Shown: positions 1 to 9,214 of the stretch, one piece after another
How positions within the stretch are numbered: position 1 is the stretch's first letter
Layout: each line of letters opens with the position of its first letter
Source: Candidatus Calescibacterium sp.
GTDB lineage: Bacteria > DRYD01
DNA length: 64,000 bases
NCBI GenBank assembly: GCA_025059235.1
Contig: JANXCV010000002.1
Coordinates: 387,268 to 451,267 of the forward strand
Reading direction: 5' to 3'
The notes under the pieces: model-generated
What the model was told of the DNA's origin: nothing
What the model saw: the letters and a program-made list of their open reading frames with translations, nothing else
The model's database searches: none
Program-made: the position numbers and the translations under genes

Positions 1-1
1 C

Positions 2-244
2 CATTATAGAACAGATTTTCCCCATAGAGATGATGAAAATTTCCTGAAAACCACTAAAGCAAAGTTTAACCCTAAAACCCTTGATCCCGAAATATCTTAC
101 GATCCAGTAGATACCTGTATCATTCAACCCCAAGAAAGAGAATATAAAAGCTCTCATAAAGAAAAAGTAAACAAAGCCCTGGATTTATACGAAAAAAATA
201 AATCCAAGATAGAACAACTTAAGAAAGAAGTTATAAGAGTATAA
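2..244 (+). CDS. Succinate dehydrogenase/fumarate reductase flavoprotein subunit, C-terminal end (partial)
   Basis: The frame is open from the window edge to a TAA at 242-244 and gives about 80 residues. The string HYRTDFPHRDDENF matches the C-terminal region of the SdhA/FrdA flavoproteins, where the R and DDENW/F motif follows the catalytic domain, and the Y-D-P-V ... Q-P-x-E-R-E-Y stretch matches the FrdA tail. The family oxidises succinate or reduces fumarate at the membrane with an iron-sulfur partner. L-aspartate oxidase is the main alternative because it shares this fold, but the QPxERxY tail favours SdhA/FrdA. The partner subunits must lie outside the window; the downstream gene is unrelated. 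Confidence 0.75.
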   Translation, partial: HYRTDFPHRDDENFLKTTKAKFNPKTLDPEISYDPVDTCIIQPQEREYKSSHKEKVNKALDLYEKNKSKIEQLKKEVIRV

Positions 245-348
245 ACTTCACGCAGGGTTTTTACATATATTTAATAATTTATCCATAGCATAAATATCTT
301 GCAAGTCCATTATTATTACTGATATCACTATTTGGGAGGTGAAAATAG

Positions 349-717
349 ATGATACATGGTATTGATACAAAAAGTAGTAAACCAAGTTATAAGGTATGTT
401 ACCAGGAAAATGGTAAAGAGTTATGTCTGGATACATCAAAGATTCTTCAGGATGAATTTGTAAAGAACTTATCAGAAGAAGATAGAGCTTTTATAGAGAA
501 ATTTTTTTCCTACTTCCTAAAGGCTGACAAAAATAACGATAAAATCATAGAAAAAAAAGAGTTTATGGATGTAATTCATATGTACGTAAAATCTTTCTAT
601 CCTTCAGAGAATATAATCTATAATGGTCCCTTTTCAGAGGAAAAATCGATAAAGACATATTTTCATTACCTTCTCGAGATCTTCAAAAAGTATGGTGTTA
701 GGAATTTTGTTGTTTGA
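349..717 (+). CDS. Small protein with a single canonical EF-hand loop
   Basis: This 122-residue protein has a strong SD (GGGAGGTG, about 8 nt before the ATG). Residues 60-71 read DKNNDKIIEKKE, which fits the 12-residue EF-hand calcium loop: D60, N62 and D64 as side-chain ligands, I67 at the hydrophobic position and E71 as the bidentate glutamate. A helix precedes the loop (residues 43-58) and another follows it. No signal peptide is seen, so a cytoplasmic calcium sensor or buffer is possible. I recognise no wider family. Its stop codon lies one base from the convergent nucleoside transporter stop, so there is no room for a terminator between them. Confidence 0.7.
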   Translation: MIHGIDTKSSKPSYKVCYQENGKELCLDTSKILQDEFVKNLSEEDRAFIEKFFSYFLKADKNNDKIIEKKEFMDVIHMYVKSFYPSENIIYNGPFSEEKSIKTYFHYLLEIFKKYGVRNFVV

Positions 718-718
718 T

Positions 719-2188
719 TTAGAACGTGGTATGCGATATTATTATACCTGCTATAACTGCTGAGGAGAAGTTGGCTAGGTTACCAATTATGAGAGCCTTT
801 AATCCAAGTTGCGCTATTGTTGGTCTTATTTTGGGTTCTAAGGCTCCTATTCCTCCTATTTGTATACCTATTGAGCTAAAATTTGCAAAGCCTGCCAGAG
901 CATAACTCAAAATTATTTTTGTCTGCATCGACATTGCTTCAGGGTTTTCAGATATCGCTTTGGCAAAATTACTGTAAGCAACAAACTCATTTATTACTAT
1001 CTTTTGGCTTATAAAGCTTGCTGCTAGAAAAGCCTCTTGTTTGGGAATTCCTAAGAGGTAAGCTATAGGATAAGCTATCAACGATAGAACGTCCTGAAAA
1101 GTGAATGGCTTAAAACTTGAAAGAAACCCTATATTACTGAATAACCACTTTGTTAAGTTGAATACCAGATCATTCAATAGGGTTATTAGACTTATAAATG
1201 CCAGTAGCATTGCTCCTACGTTGAATGCAAGAAACATACCGTCTCTGGCTCCCAAAGTTATAGCTTCAAAAATATTTGTACCCTGTTTTTCTAGCTTTAT
1301 TTTTATATCACCTCTTGTTACGGGTTCACCGGTTTCTGGAATCAAGGTTTTGGACATATATACAGAAGCCGTTACTGATAGAATAATTGCCGTAAGCAAG
1401 TGCCCTGCTATCGTTGGTATGTAGGGGCTGATCATTGCAACATAAGCAGCCATTACCCCTCCAGCCATAGTAGCCATTCCTGCTGACATGACCGTAAAGA
1501 TTTCTGATCTGGTAAGTAGAGCTAAGAAAGGCTTTATTATCAACGGAGCTTCTGTTTGACCTACGAACAGTTTTGCAGATGCTACTACAGACTCAGCACC
1601 GGATGTCCCTAGAACTCTCATCATCACCCAAGCATATGCTCTAATTACTAGTTCCATTATTCCTATGTAGTATAGCAAATAAATCAGAGCACCAAAGAAA
1701 ACTATTGTTGGTAATATTATGAATGTAAAGTTTACAAGGGAAGGTTCTAATTTACTAGTTACAAAACTTGCAAATAAAAACTCTATACCCTTTTTAGCGT
1801 AGTCCATAAGGGCTAAGAATACATCGTTTGCTGCTTTGAATATACCCACTATATCTTGAGTCAAAAGTAAAAGTACTGCCAAAACTAATTGAAATAGGAA
1901 ACCAACTACTAGCGTTTTGTAGTTTATCGCTCTGATATTTTCACTTAAGAAAAAGAGAGTAATGAATATAAACATCAATCCTATTATTCCACGGATAAAC
2001 TTATTTGAATCAAACAAATTCGCTAGAAAAAATAAAAGACCTACACATGAAAGATATAGCACTAATCTTATAACGTTATTTATTATCGGATTACTTATGT
2101 TTTTGGGGTTTTCCCCTTGGTTTTTGCCATGAATTGTTTGATTTTCTTGTTCCTGGATATTGTTATTATCTGTTTTTTGATCATCCAT
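719..2188 (-). CDS. nupC: Concentrative nucleoside transporter (NupC/CNT family)
   Basis: The 489-residue protein is a polytopic membrane protein with the CNT core: GQTEAPL at about residues 210-216, followed by a long segment rich in small residues (SAGMATMAGGVMAAY) and, near the C-terminus, an SIGIQIGGIG loop. CNT carriers import nucleosides with Na+ or H+ across the inner membrane. An N-terminal polar tail of about 35 residues (Asn, Gln, Asp rich) precedes the first membrane segment and is longer than in typical bacterial NupC. Nucleoside uptake fits the salvage enzymes elsewhere in the window (prs, mtnP), but there is no operon link. Confidence 0.88.
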   Translation of the reverse strand: MDDQKTDNNNIQEQENQTIHGKNQGENPKNISNPIINNVIRLVLYLSCVGLLFFLANLFDSNKFIRGIIGLMFIFITLFFLSENIRAINYKTLVVGFLFQLVLAVLLLLTQDIVGIFKAANDVFLALMDYAKKGIEFLFASFVTSKLEPSLVNFTFIILPTIVFFGALIYLLYYIGIMELVIRAYAWVMMRVLGTSGAESVVASAKLFVGQTEAPLIIKPFLALLTRSEIFTVMSAGMATMAGGVMAAYVAMISPYIPTIAGHLLTAIILSVTASVYMSKTLIPETGEPVTRGDIKIKLEKQGTNIFEAITLGARDGMFLAFNVGAMLLAFISLITLLNDLVFNLTKWLFSNIGFLSSFKPFTFQDVLSLIAYPIAYLLGIPKQEAFLAASFISQKIVINEFVAYSNFAKAISENPEAMSMQTKIILSYALAGFANFSSIGIQIGGIGALEPKIRPTIAQLGLKALIIGNLANFSSAVIAGIIISHTTF

Positions 2189-2330
2189 AGGAAGTTACTC
2201 CTTAAAGAAATACATCACAAAAATAAAAATTCTTTTCTTAATTATCTTACCCTTCATAAATCACGTAGGAAAATTTAGTGATTTTGAAGAAATAAAATGA
2301 AAAAAATATTAACTAGTTGGGTGAAAATGA

Positions 2331-3242
2331 ATGAGCGAAAACAACTTATCAATAATACACAGCAAAATAGCTCTAATCGAAAGTAAAAGAAAAGAACTAA
2401 AAAAGAAGAAAGAAAGAATAACTAAATGGTATTGGTACACTTTTTTCGTATTACTTTTTTCTACAATACTTGCAGCTGTAATTTATTTTTTGCAATCTAA
2501 AGAATATTCCAATCCTGTCTATATAGCTTTTTGTATGTGTTTTCTTATACCGACTGTAAGTTTTACCTTATCGACTTTTTTATCATTCTTTTTTAAAGAC
2601 AAAACAGAAGAAGAATATAAATCTTTTATAAAAAGTATAATATCGCCTAGTGATCTACAGCTTTTTGATTTACAAGTTAAAGATATAGGAAAACTAAAGA
2701 TATCTTCTGTAGAATATATACCTCAAGACATACGGTATGTAGTGAAGGATTTTTCAAGAAAACCACCAGATAAAAAAAATCAGAATAAAAATATCCATAT
2801 AAAATATAACAGTTATTCTACAATTGAAAATGAAGACAAAAAGATGCATATAGTATCTTTTTCAGTCTATATTCCAAAGGGAAATTCATACAAGAAAGAA
2901 TTTTCTTGTATAGCAGCTATCTCGAAAAGTGATAAATCAAAAGCTCATCAGGAAGATGAAAAAATTAAACTAGATAATTCACAACTAAAATATGTAGATG
3001 TACACAGGGAAAATCATACCTATAGAATATACTACCATTACATAAATAGAGATGTTTCCGAATTCTCGTTTAGTGTAAACGAGGAATTCACCATGCAAAG
3101 ATTGGAAAACGAATTGAAGAGGATAGAGAATTATTTTATCTGCTTTTTCTATTCTCCTGACGTATTAGATACTTTTGACTCTGGCGGTTCAGAAGGATCG
3201 GATAATTACAATGGATCGGACGCAGGTGTAGGATATTATTAA
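2331..3242 (+). CDS. Two-helix membrane protein of unknown function with Gly/Ser/Tyr tail
   Basis: I do not recognise this 303-residue protein. It begins with a charged, Lys-rich helix (residues 10-30), then two membrane segments at roughly 35-55 and 63-88, then a soluble domain of about 200 residues with alternating beta-type hydrophobicity. The last 20 residues are Gly, Ser, Asn and Asp rich and end in GVGYY. This layout resembles bacterial proteins with paired helices and a cytoplasmic DUF3137-like domain, but I cannot confirm that. The start has only a weak SD (TTGGGTGA). It stands alone between a minus-strand transporter and a tRNA. Confidence 0.6.
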   Translation: MSENNLSIIHSKIALIESKRKELKKKKERITKWYWYTFFVLLFSTILAAVIYFLQSKEYSNPVYIAFCMCFLIPTVSFTLSTFLSFFFKDKTEEEYKSFIKSIISPSDLQLFDLQVKDIGKLKISSVEYIPQDIRYVVKDFSRKPPDKKNQNKNIHIKYNSYSTIENEDKKMHIVSFSVYIPKGNSYKKEFSCIAAISKSDKSKAHQEDEKIKLDNSQLKYVDVHRENHTYRIYYHYINRDVSEFSFSVNEEFTMQRLENELKRIENYFICFFYSPDVLDTFDSGGSEGSDNYNGSDAGVGYY

Positions 3243-3390
3243 TTCGGTCTCAATTCATTCAAAGCAAAATTTCGTATCTAACTGAGTGGATTAGATGTAA
3301 AACATTCATAATTTTGATAAAGTTACTCCTGACATAAGATCTCAAACTATTCTATATATTGTTTTACTTGGTCTGAATGCTAATTATCCG

Positions 3391-3420
3391 TTGACTGGGA
3401 TGGTAGTTAATAGATATATT
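3391..3420 (+). promoter_or_regulatory. Candidate sigma70-type promoter for tRNA-Val/accA
   Basis: TTGACT at 3391-3396 and TATATT at 3415-3420 are separated by 18 nt. Transcription would start near 3427, about 35 nt before the tRNA. No other promoter can fit between the tRNA and accA, so accA would be read from here. The rest of 3243-3390 shows no gene. Confidence 0.5.
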
Positions 3421-3461
3421 TTGAAGGTTAGTTATGAAGAGAATAGAATAATATTTTTAGT

Positions 3462-3535
3462 GGGCGGGTAGCTCAGGTGGTTAGAGCGCTTGCGTGACAT
3501 GCAAGAGGTCACAGGTTCAACTCCTGTCTCGCCCA
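3462..3535 (+). tRNA. tRNA-Val (GAC anticodon)
   Basis: A full cloverleaf can be drawn: acceptor GGGCGGG pairs with CTCGCCC (one G-U), the anticodon stem is CTTGC/GCAAG around loop GTGACAT (anticodon GAC), and the T arm is ACAGG-TTCAACT-CCTGT. The discriminator is A at 3535 and CCA is not encoded. The gene ends 10 nt before the accA start codon. Confidence 0.95.
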
Positions 3536-3545
3536 CTCATCACCA

Positions 3546-4529
3546 ATGGAAGACATCCTTAACATATTCGAAATAGAAAAACTACTCGATATACTCGAAC
3601 AAAGAATCAACCTTTTAAGAGATCTTAAAAAAAATGGCAAACTTTCAAATCCCCAAGAATTAGAACTACTCGAAATAAAAACACAGAAAATAATAGAAGA
3701 ATTAAAACAAAAAATACATCCCTTTAATAGAGTTCAAATAGCAAGACATCCTAAAAGACCTGTTCTACAGGACATCCTCGAAAATGTATTTTCTGAATTT
3801 ATTGAGCTAAAGGGGGATAGATATGTAGGCGATGATTCTTCTATTACCGCTGGACTAGCGAAGCTAGAAGACTATCCAGTATTTGTAATTGGACATAATA
3901 AAGGAAGAAGTACTAATGAAAAAATAAAAAGAAATTATGGAATGCCTAACCCGGAAGGGTTTTATAAAGCCATAAGGATAATGGAAGTAGCGAATAATTT
4001 TAGAACTCCATTAATAACCATAGTTGATACCCCAGGTGCATACCCTGGTGATAAAGCTGAACAAAACGGACAATATATTGCTATATCAAGATCGATTTCA
4101 AAAATGTTTGATCTGGATATACCTGTAATTTGTTTGGTTCTTTCAGAGGGAGGTTCTGGTGGAGCTCTTGCTATAGCTGTAGCTAACTATGTTATCATGA
4201 TGGAAAATGCTTACTATTCTGTTATATCCCCTGAAGGTGCAGCTTCTATTCTATACAGGGATTCTTCAAAGGCACCTCTCGCAGCTAAAAACCTTAAACT
4301 AACTTCTTATGACTTATTAGAACTTGGAATAATCGATGATATAATCTACGAACCATTATTGGGTATGCACAGAAATTTAACCAAGGCATACAAAGATATC
4401 AGAACTAAACTCATTGAATATCTTGAAAAGGCAATTCAGATAAATGATCTAAAACAACACAGATTCAATAGATTCAAAAAAATTGGAATTTTTGAGCATA
4501 TAGTGAATGAACATAGCTATCTTAACTAA
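3546..4529 (+). CDS. accA: Acetyl-CoA carboxylase carboxyltransferase subunit alpha
   Basis: The 327-residue length is normal for AccA, which with AccD moves the carboxyl group from carboxybiotin to acetyl-CoA for fatty-acid synthesis. Family hallmarks are visible: an N-terminal helical arm, the RHPKRP box, the GDR-x5-D region, NPEGFYKA, the DTPGAYPG loop and the oxyanion-type SEGGSGGALA. The ATG lies 10 nt after tRNA-Val and has no SD; the spacer is CTCATCACCA. accD is not in the window. A BCCP-like gene without the biotinyl lysine occurs at 35453-35962. The 3' end overlaps the next gene by 23 nt. Confidence 0.95.
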   Translation: MEDILNIFEIEKLLDILEQRINLLRDLKKNGKLSNPQELELLEIKTQKIIEELKQKIHPFNRVQIARHPKRPVLQDILENVFSEFIELKGDRYVGDDSSITAGLAKLEDYPVFVIGHNKGRSTNEKIKRNYGMPNPEGFYKAIRIMEVANNFRTPLITIVDTPGAYPGDKAEQNGQYIAISRSISKMFDLDIPVICLVLSEGGSGGALAIAVANYVIMMENAYYSVISPEGAASILYRDSSKAPLAAKNLKLTSYDLLELGIIDDIIYEPLLGMHRNLTKAYKDIRTKLIEYLEKAIQINDLKQHRFNRFKKIGIFEHIVNEHSYLN

Positions 4530-5709
4530 CGTTTTTTTTCCTGTTACAAACGGAGTTGTTCACAGTATACATCTGCTATCTCGAGGATTGAAAGAACTTG
4601 AAAAAAACGTAAGTGTTATTTCTTCTGAACACCCTAAATTCAACCAACAAATTATAAGTCAATATAACATAAACTACAACGTAGTCAAATTAAAGTCAAT
4701 CTATTTCCCTGGGATAGACTATTGTATACCTAATCCATTTATATCAGAACATGAAGAAAAGCTAAAGGACATAAAAGCTGATATAATCCAGATAAATCAT
4801 CCATTCATGATCTACAGACTATCGAAAATATTAAAAAAATATAATCCCAAATCAAAAGTCTTATTTGTATATCATACTCAATATCATATGTATCATCACT
4901 ACTTCAGGGTAATCCCTAAGTTTATTTATAACAAATTTTTAGATTTTCATTTAAAAGAAATATTTGAATTTGTAGATGCTGTCGTATTCCCTTCATTAAG
5001 TATAAAAAAAGCTGTTGAGAATAAATTTGAAAAATACAAGGACAAGTTTATCTATATATCCAACCCCGTAGATTTAGATCATATTAAACACTATAATGAA
5101 GATAAGGTTAATCATCTGAAAATGAGAAATAATCTTGAAGGTAAATTTATAATAGGATTTGTCGGAAGGTTGGAAAAAGAAAAAAATATAGATAAACTTC
5201 TTGAACTTTTTAAACATATTCTAGACTTCTTTAGAGAGAAGTCTATTGAAAATATAAGGTTGGTTATTGTCGGAGGAGGAACAGAATATAACAATCTAGT
5301 TAAATACGCTAATTCATTAAGATTGAATGATTATGTAATCTTTTTAGGAAAAGTTGATTACAAAGAAATACCAAATTACTATAGGATTATGGATGTTTTT
5401 GTTACTCTTTCTTTAACAGAGGTGAAACCTTTGGCTTATCTGGAAAGTTTAGCTTCCGGTGTTCCTATAGTATCTTTCAGAGCTGCTGGAACCGACGATT
5501 TGATTATTGATAAATATAATGGCTTTCTTATTGATTACAATCCAGGATACACTGACAAATTTGTTGAAGTAATCTATAATTTGTACTCTAACAGAGAATT
5601 ACTCAAACAAATTAAGTACAATTCTTATTTATCTTCACAAAATTATTGTTATTTGAAAATAGCTGGTAAATACTTAGAAACTTATCAAGACCTATGTAAG
5701 CGAAATTAA
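4507..5709 (+). CDS. GT4-family glycosyltransferase (group 1)
   Basis: This 400-residue GT-B enzyme has an N-terminal acceptor domain beginning MNIAILTNVFFPVTNGV, a YHTQYHMYHHYF segment as in diacylglycerol or mannosyl glycosyltransferases, and a C-terminal nucleotide-sugar domain with GFVGRLEKEKN, the LSLTEVKPLAYLESLASG donor-site region and a D-x2-I cap. The usual E-x7-E is altered: the first Glu stands in LTEVKPLAYLE. It probably glycosylates a lipid or phosphatidyl acceptor at the inner membrane; the exact substrate cannot be read. It overlaps accA by 23 nt, so it is co-transcribed with it. Confidence 0.88.
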   Translation: MNIAILTNVFFPVTNGVVHSIHLLSRGLKELEKNVSVISSEHPKFNQQIISQYNINYNVVKLKSIYFPGIDYCIPNPFISEHEEKLKDIKADIIQINHPFMIYRLSKILKKYNPKSKVLFVYHTQYHMYHHYFRVIPKFIYNKFLDFHLKEIFEFVDAVVFPSLSIKKAVENKFEKYKDKFIYISNPVDLDHIKHYNEDKVNHLKMRNNLEGKFIIGFVGRLEKEKNIDKLLELFKHILDFFREKSIENIRLVIVGGGTEYNNLVKYANSLRLNDYVIFLGKVDYKEIPNYYRIMDVFVTLSLTEVKPLAYLESLASGVPIVSFRAAGTDDLIIDKYNGFLIDYNPGYTDKFVEVIYNLYSNRELLKQIKYNSYLSSQNYCYLKIAGKYLETYQDLCKRN

Positions 5710-6611
5710 TATTTAACATTAAGAACACATATCTTTTGCTACGACTTTTAGTCCGATAGAAACTAAAAAAGCATAAAATATCGTTCAGTAAAAAGCTTCA
5801 TATATAGGATTAGCAAGAAGGATATTTTGCTTTATTCCCAATACTTTGGTACGCAGAACTCTCCTTGTTACAGGATTTTTATCAAAAAGGATTATGCGTT
5901 GATAGAAGTTCCTCTTGGGTATAAACCACATTTTCAATATTGTCAAATATAGTAATCATTAAAATGTTTTGTGAATTAGTATACTAGTACCAACCTTCAA
6001 ACGCATATGTTATAGTGTCTAGAAAGATTTTTCAAATTTCCCAAGATGAGACAGAAAGTAGTATTTGCTTTGATTGAAAAGATTATAAATGAAGTATGTA
6101 TTGATAATCTTATTTGTTCGGACAAGTTTACTCCGATTGGAAGCCTCTTGATCCCAACCATTAACAAGATATCTGAAGAAAATGAGTTTGAACTTATTGT
6201 TTGTTAAATTTTTCTTAAAATTCATGTTTACTGACTTTTATCAATATTTTTCTCGCATAAAATTATTGAATTTTGTCAGAATTTTTGAACTTTCAGACTA
6301 ATAAACAAGAGAGTAAGAAAAAACTTCCTCGTATTTTTGGATTTTTGGTGGTATTTTTTACCCTACTTGAGAAAATCACACCCTTCCCCCTTTTCTATTC
6401 AACAAGAATGGAAATAAATACCTAGTAAACAAAGATTTACAATAGGTGTATATCTCAAGGAGAAAGTGCAAAAAATGGAAAAATAGATATTAATCAATTT
6501 GGACGCTCTTCGATCAGTGGAAACCAAAAGCATTTTTACTCGATCCAAAAAGGATAATATCGAATGTCTAATGAATTTTATAGATGAGCATTAAATAGGG
6601 AGGGTTAAAAG
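5710..6611. other. 900-bp gene-poor region with possible gene relics
   Basis: No credible complete gene is seen. Two open stretches on the + strand look protein-like but lack normal gene structure. One, about 5768-5955, has no Met codon and reads through residues such as YRIFIKKDYALIEVP. The second, 6046-6207, starts with ATG but has no SD and codes for 53 residues. A minus-strand frame at 6019-6225 is its shadow. These may be decayed coding sequence. The last 200 nt are C- and T-rich patches that probably hold the promoter of the next gene, but no clear -35/-10 pair stands out. Confidence 0.4.
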
Positions 6612-8213
6612 ATGAAAACTGTAATGAAAAAGGAGAAATTGCATTATACCAAAAATGATTATCAAACGGAGCCTTTTCTAGATTTTTCAAATCCTGAAAA
6701 TGTTCAAAAAGTAAGGGATGCTATCAGTTATGTAGAATCTAATCTTTCCAAGGAATATCCTCTATTTATAGGTGGAAAGGAATTTTATTCTGACAAGAAG
6801 ATAAAGTCCATAAATCCAGCTGAGTATTCTCAAGTCGTTGGGATTTTTCAAGATGCAACGATTGAACAAGCAGAAATGGCAGTTGAGGCTGCTGAAAAAG
6901 CCTTCAAAACATGGTCTAAACTAGATGTCTATCAAAGAGCTCACATATTCTTCAGAGCTGCTAATATCCTTAGACAAAGGAAATATGAAGCAATAGCTTG
7001 GATGATACTGGAAGTTGGAAAGAATTACGCAGAAGCCGATGCAGATGTAGCTGAAACTATCGATTATCTAGAATACTACGCACAACAAATGATAAATATT
7101 CACGAAAATCCCCAAAGACTATTGAGATTTCCAGGAGAGAGAAATTATTATCATTATTTGCCTCTAGGTGTTGTAGTAGTCATCCCTCCATGGAATTTCC
7201 CTCTAGCTATTGCCGCCGGTATGTCGATCGCTGCTATGATCGCTGGAAATACAGTTATACTCAAACCTTCTTACGATGCCTGTTTTATGTCATACTTCTT
7301 CTATTCTATCATGAAAGAAGCTGGACTACCAGATGGAGTTTTAAACTTCCTATCCGGTAGAGGTAGTGTAGTGGGAGACTTTCTGGTTAAACATCCTAAA
7401 GTAAGAATGATAGCATTTACCGGCTCAAAAGATGTAGGAATAAATATATACAAAGAGGCTGCTAATGTTTCCCCTGGACAAAAACATCTCAAAAGAGTTA
7501 TTGCAGAAATGGGAGGAAAAAATGCCATAATTGTAGATAACATCAAAAACGAGGAATTCTTAGAATACGCAGCAGAAAGTGTTTTAATATCTGCTTTTGG
7601 ATACCAAGGGCAAAAGTGTTCGGCTTGCTCAAGATTATTACTACATAAAAATATTTACGATAAGTTTATGTCTATTTTCCTAGAAAAAGTAAAAAGGATA
7701 GAAATCGGTTTACCGAAAGAAAACAAATTCATGGGGCCTGTAATAAATAAATCAGCACAAGAAAAAATAATGGAATACATAGAAATAGGTAAGAAACAGA
7801 ATAAACTGGTTTATGGTGGTAATAAACTTTTCGAAGATAAAGGATATTACATTGAGCCCACTATTTTCGAAAACGTCAAACCAGAAGATACTATAGCCCA
7901 AGAAGAAATATTCGGTCCCGTACTTGCTGTTATGGAGTTCGAAGATTTCGATTACGCAATAGAAATCGCTAATTCTACACAATACGGACTTACAGGAGCA
8001 GTTTTTAGTGAAGATAGGTATAATATTCAAAAAGCTGTAAATGAATTCCACTGTGGAAACCTATATATAAATCGCAAATGTACAGGTGCAATTGTTGGAG
8101 TGCATCCTTTTGGTGGATTTAATATGTCTGGAACTGATGCTAAAGCTGGCGGTCCTGACTATTTACTTTACTTCTTGCAAGGCAGATCGGTATCTGAGAA
8201 ATTAGACTTCTAG
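6612..8213 (+). CDS. L-glutamate gamma-semialdehyde (1-pyrroline-5-carboxylate) dehydrogenase
   Basis: The 533-residue protein is an aldehyde dehydrogenase of the P5C type: an N-terminal extension, PPWNFPLA at 192-199 (NAD binding), GSKDVG at 271-276, the general-base region AEMGGKN around E299, and catalytic Cys336 in GQKCSACSR. The conserved HPFGGFNMSGTDAKAGG segment near the C-terminus is typical of the RocA/PutA C-terminal group. It oxidises glutamate semialdehyde to glutamate in proline catabolism; the first enzyme, proline dehydrogenase, is encoded 20 kb away at 28126-29067. An SD (AGGGAGGGT) precedes the ATG. The next gene follows after 12 nt. Confidence 0.93.
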   Translation: MKTVMKKEKLHYTKNDYQTEPFLDFSNPENVQKVRDAISYVESNLSKEYPLFIGGKEFYSDKKIKSINPAEYSQVVGIFQDATIEQAEMAVEAAEKAFKTWSKLDVYQRAHIFFRAANILRQRKYEAIAWMILEVGKNYAEADADVAETIDYLEYYAQQMINIHENPQRLLRFPGERNYYHYLPLGVVVVIPPWNFPLAIAAGMSIAAMIAGNTVILKPSYDACFMSYFFYSIMKEAGLPDGVLNFLSGRGSVVGDFLVKHPKVRMIAFTGSKDVGINIYKEAANVSPGQKHLKRVIAEMGGKNAIIVDNIKNEEFLEYAAESVLISAFGYQGQKCSACSRLLLHKNIYDKFMSIFLEKVKRIEIGLPKENKFMGPVINKSAQEKIMEYIEIGKKQNKLVYGGNKLFEDKGYYIEPTIFENVKPEDTIAQEEIFGPVLAVMEFEDFDYAIEIANSTQYGLTGAVFSEDRYNIQKAVNEFHCGNLYINRKCTGAIVGVHPFGGFNMSGTDAKAGGPDYLLYFLQGRSVSEKLDF

Positions 8214-8225
8214 GAGGGGATTACA

Positions 8226-9212
8226 GTGATTACCCTAGAAGACGAAGACAAATCCCAAAACTCAAAGTTATTTAGCAGGTTAGTTCTTATTGGAGGAAAT
8301 TCAAACCTAGAATTATCAAAGAAAATATCAAACGAACTTGACATACCTCTCGCTGATAGCATAATATCGAAATTTTCAGATGGGGAAATTCGAGTAAAGA
8401 TCCTCGAAAATGTCAGAGGAAAAGAAGTATTCATAATCCAGTCTACTTGCCCTCCTGTAAACGATAATCTCATGGAGTTACTTATATTAATAGATGCCGT
8501 AAGAAGAGCTTCTGCAAGTAGTATAACAGCTGTGATACCATATTTTGGTTATGCAAAACAAGAAAAGAAGGTATCAGGAAGAGAACCTATAACCGCTAAA
8601 CTTATTGCAAATCTACTTACTGTAGCTGGTGCAAGTAGAGTAGTTACTGTAGATTTACACGCTCCAGCAATACAAGGATTTTTTGATATACCCGTTGATA
8701 ATCTATATGCCTACAATTTTCTTGTAAATGCATTCAAAGATTACATAGGTAGAGTTGATAAGAATAATTTTGTTATACTTGCTCCTGATGCTGGCAGTGT
8801 TATAAGAGCGAGGATGTACTCTGAGAAAATGGAATTGCCGATAGCTGTTATGTTTAAGAGAAGACCAGACATAGAGGAAGTTGAATCGATGGAAGTTGTC
8901 GGTGAGATTGAAAATAAAAATATCGTCATTGTCGACGACATGGTATCTACTGCAAAAACGTTAGTAAGTGCAGCAAATAAGCTCAAGAGTATGGGAGCTA
9001 ATAAGATATATGCCTTGGCTGTACATCCCGTATTCTCTTCTAACGCTATACAACTAATTGATGATTCACCAATAGAAAAAGTATTCGTAACTGACACAAT
9101 ACCTTTAAGAAACAAGAATGAAAAAATAGTTGTTGTCTCGATAGCTAGTCTTATTTCTGAGGTTATAAGGAGAATTTATCTAAGAAAATCTATAAGTGAG
9201 TTGTTTGACTGA
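8226..9212 (+). CDS. prs: Ribose-phosphate pyrophosphokinase
   Basis: This 328-residue protein makes PRPP from ribose 5-phosphate and ATP for purine, pyrimidine, His, Trp and NAD synthesis. It shows [10 protein letters not shown] near the N-terminus, the [17 protein letters not shown] flexible region, and the PRPP-binding loop [12 protein letters not shown]. The start is GTG at 8226 with SD AGGAGGGG about 7 nt upstream; no ATG fits the conserved N-terminus better. It lies 12 nt after the dehydrogenase and 2 nt before ftsW, so it is part of the same operon. Confidence 0.95.
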   Translation: MITLEDEDKSQNSKLFSRLVLIGGNSNLELSKKISNELDIPLADSIISKFSDGEIRVKILENVRGKEVFIIQSTCPPVNDNLMELLILIDAVRRASASSITAVIPYFGYAKQEKKVSGREPITAKLIANLLTVAGASRVVTVDLHAPAIQGFFDIPVDNLYAYNFLVNAFKDYIGRVDKNNFVILAPDAGSVIRARMYSEKMELPIAVMFKRRPDIEEVESMEVVGEIENKNIVIVDDMVSTAKTLVSAANKLKSMGANKIYALAVHPVFSSNAIQLIDDSPIEKVFVTDTIPLRNKNEKIVVVSIASLISEVIRRIYLRKSISELFD

Positions 9213-9214
9213 AA

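Noticed and set aside
6019..6225. Minus-strand 68-residue frame
   Set aside because: No SD, low-complexity composition, and it mirrors a more protein-like + strand stretch.
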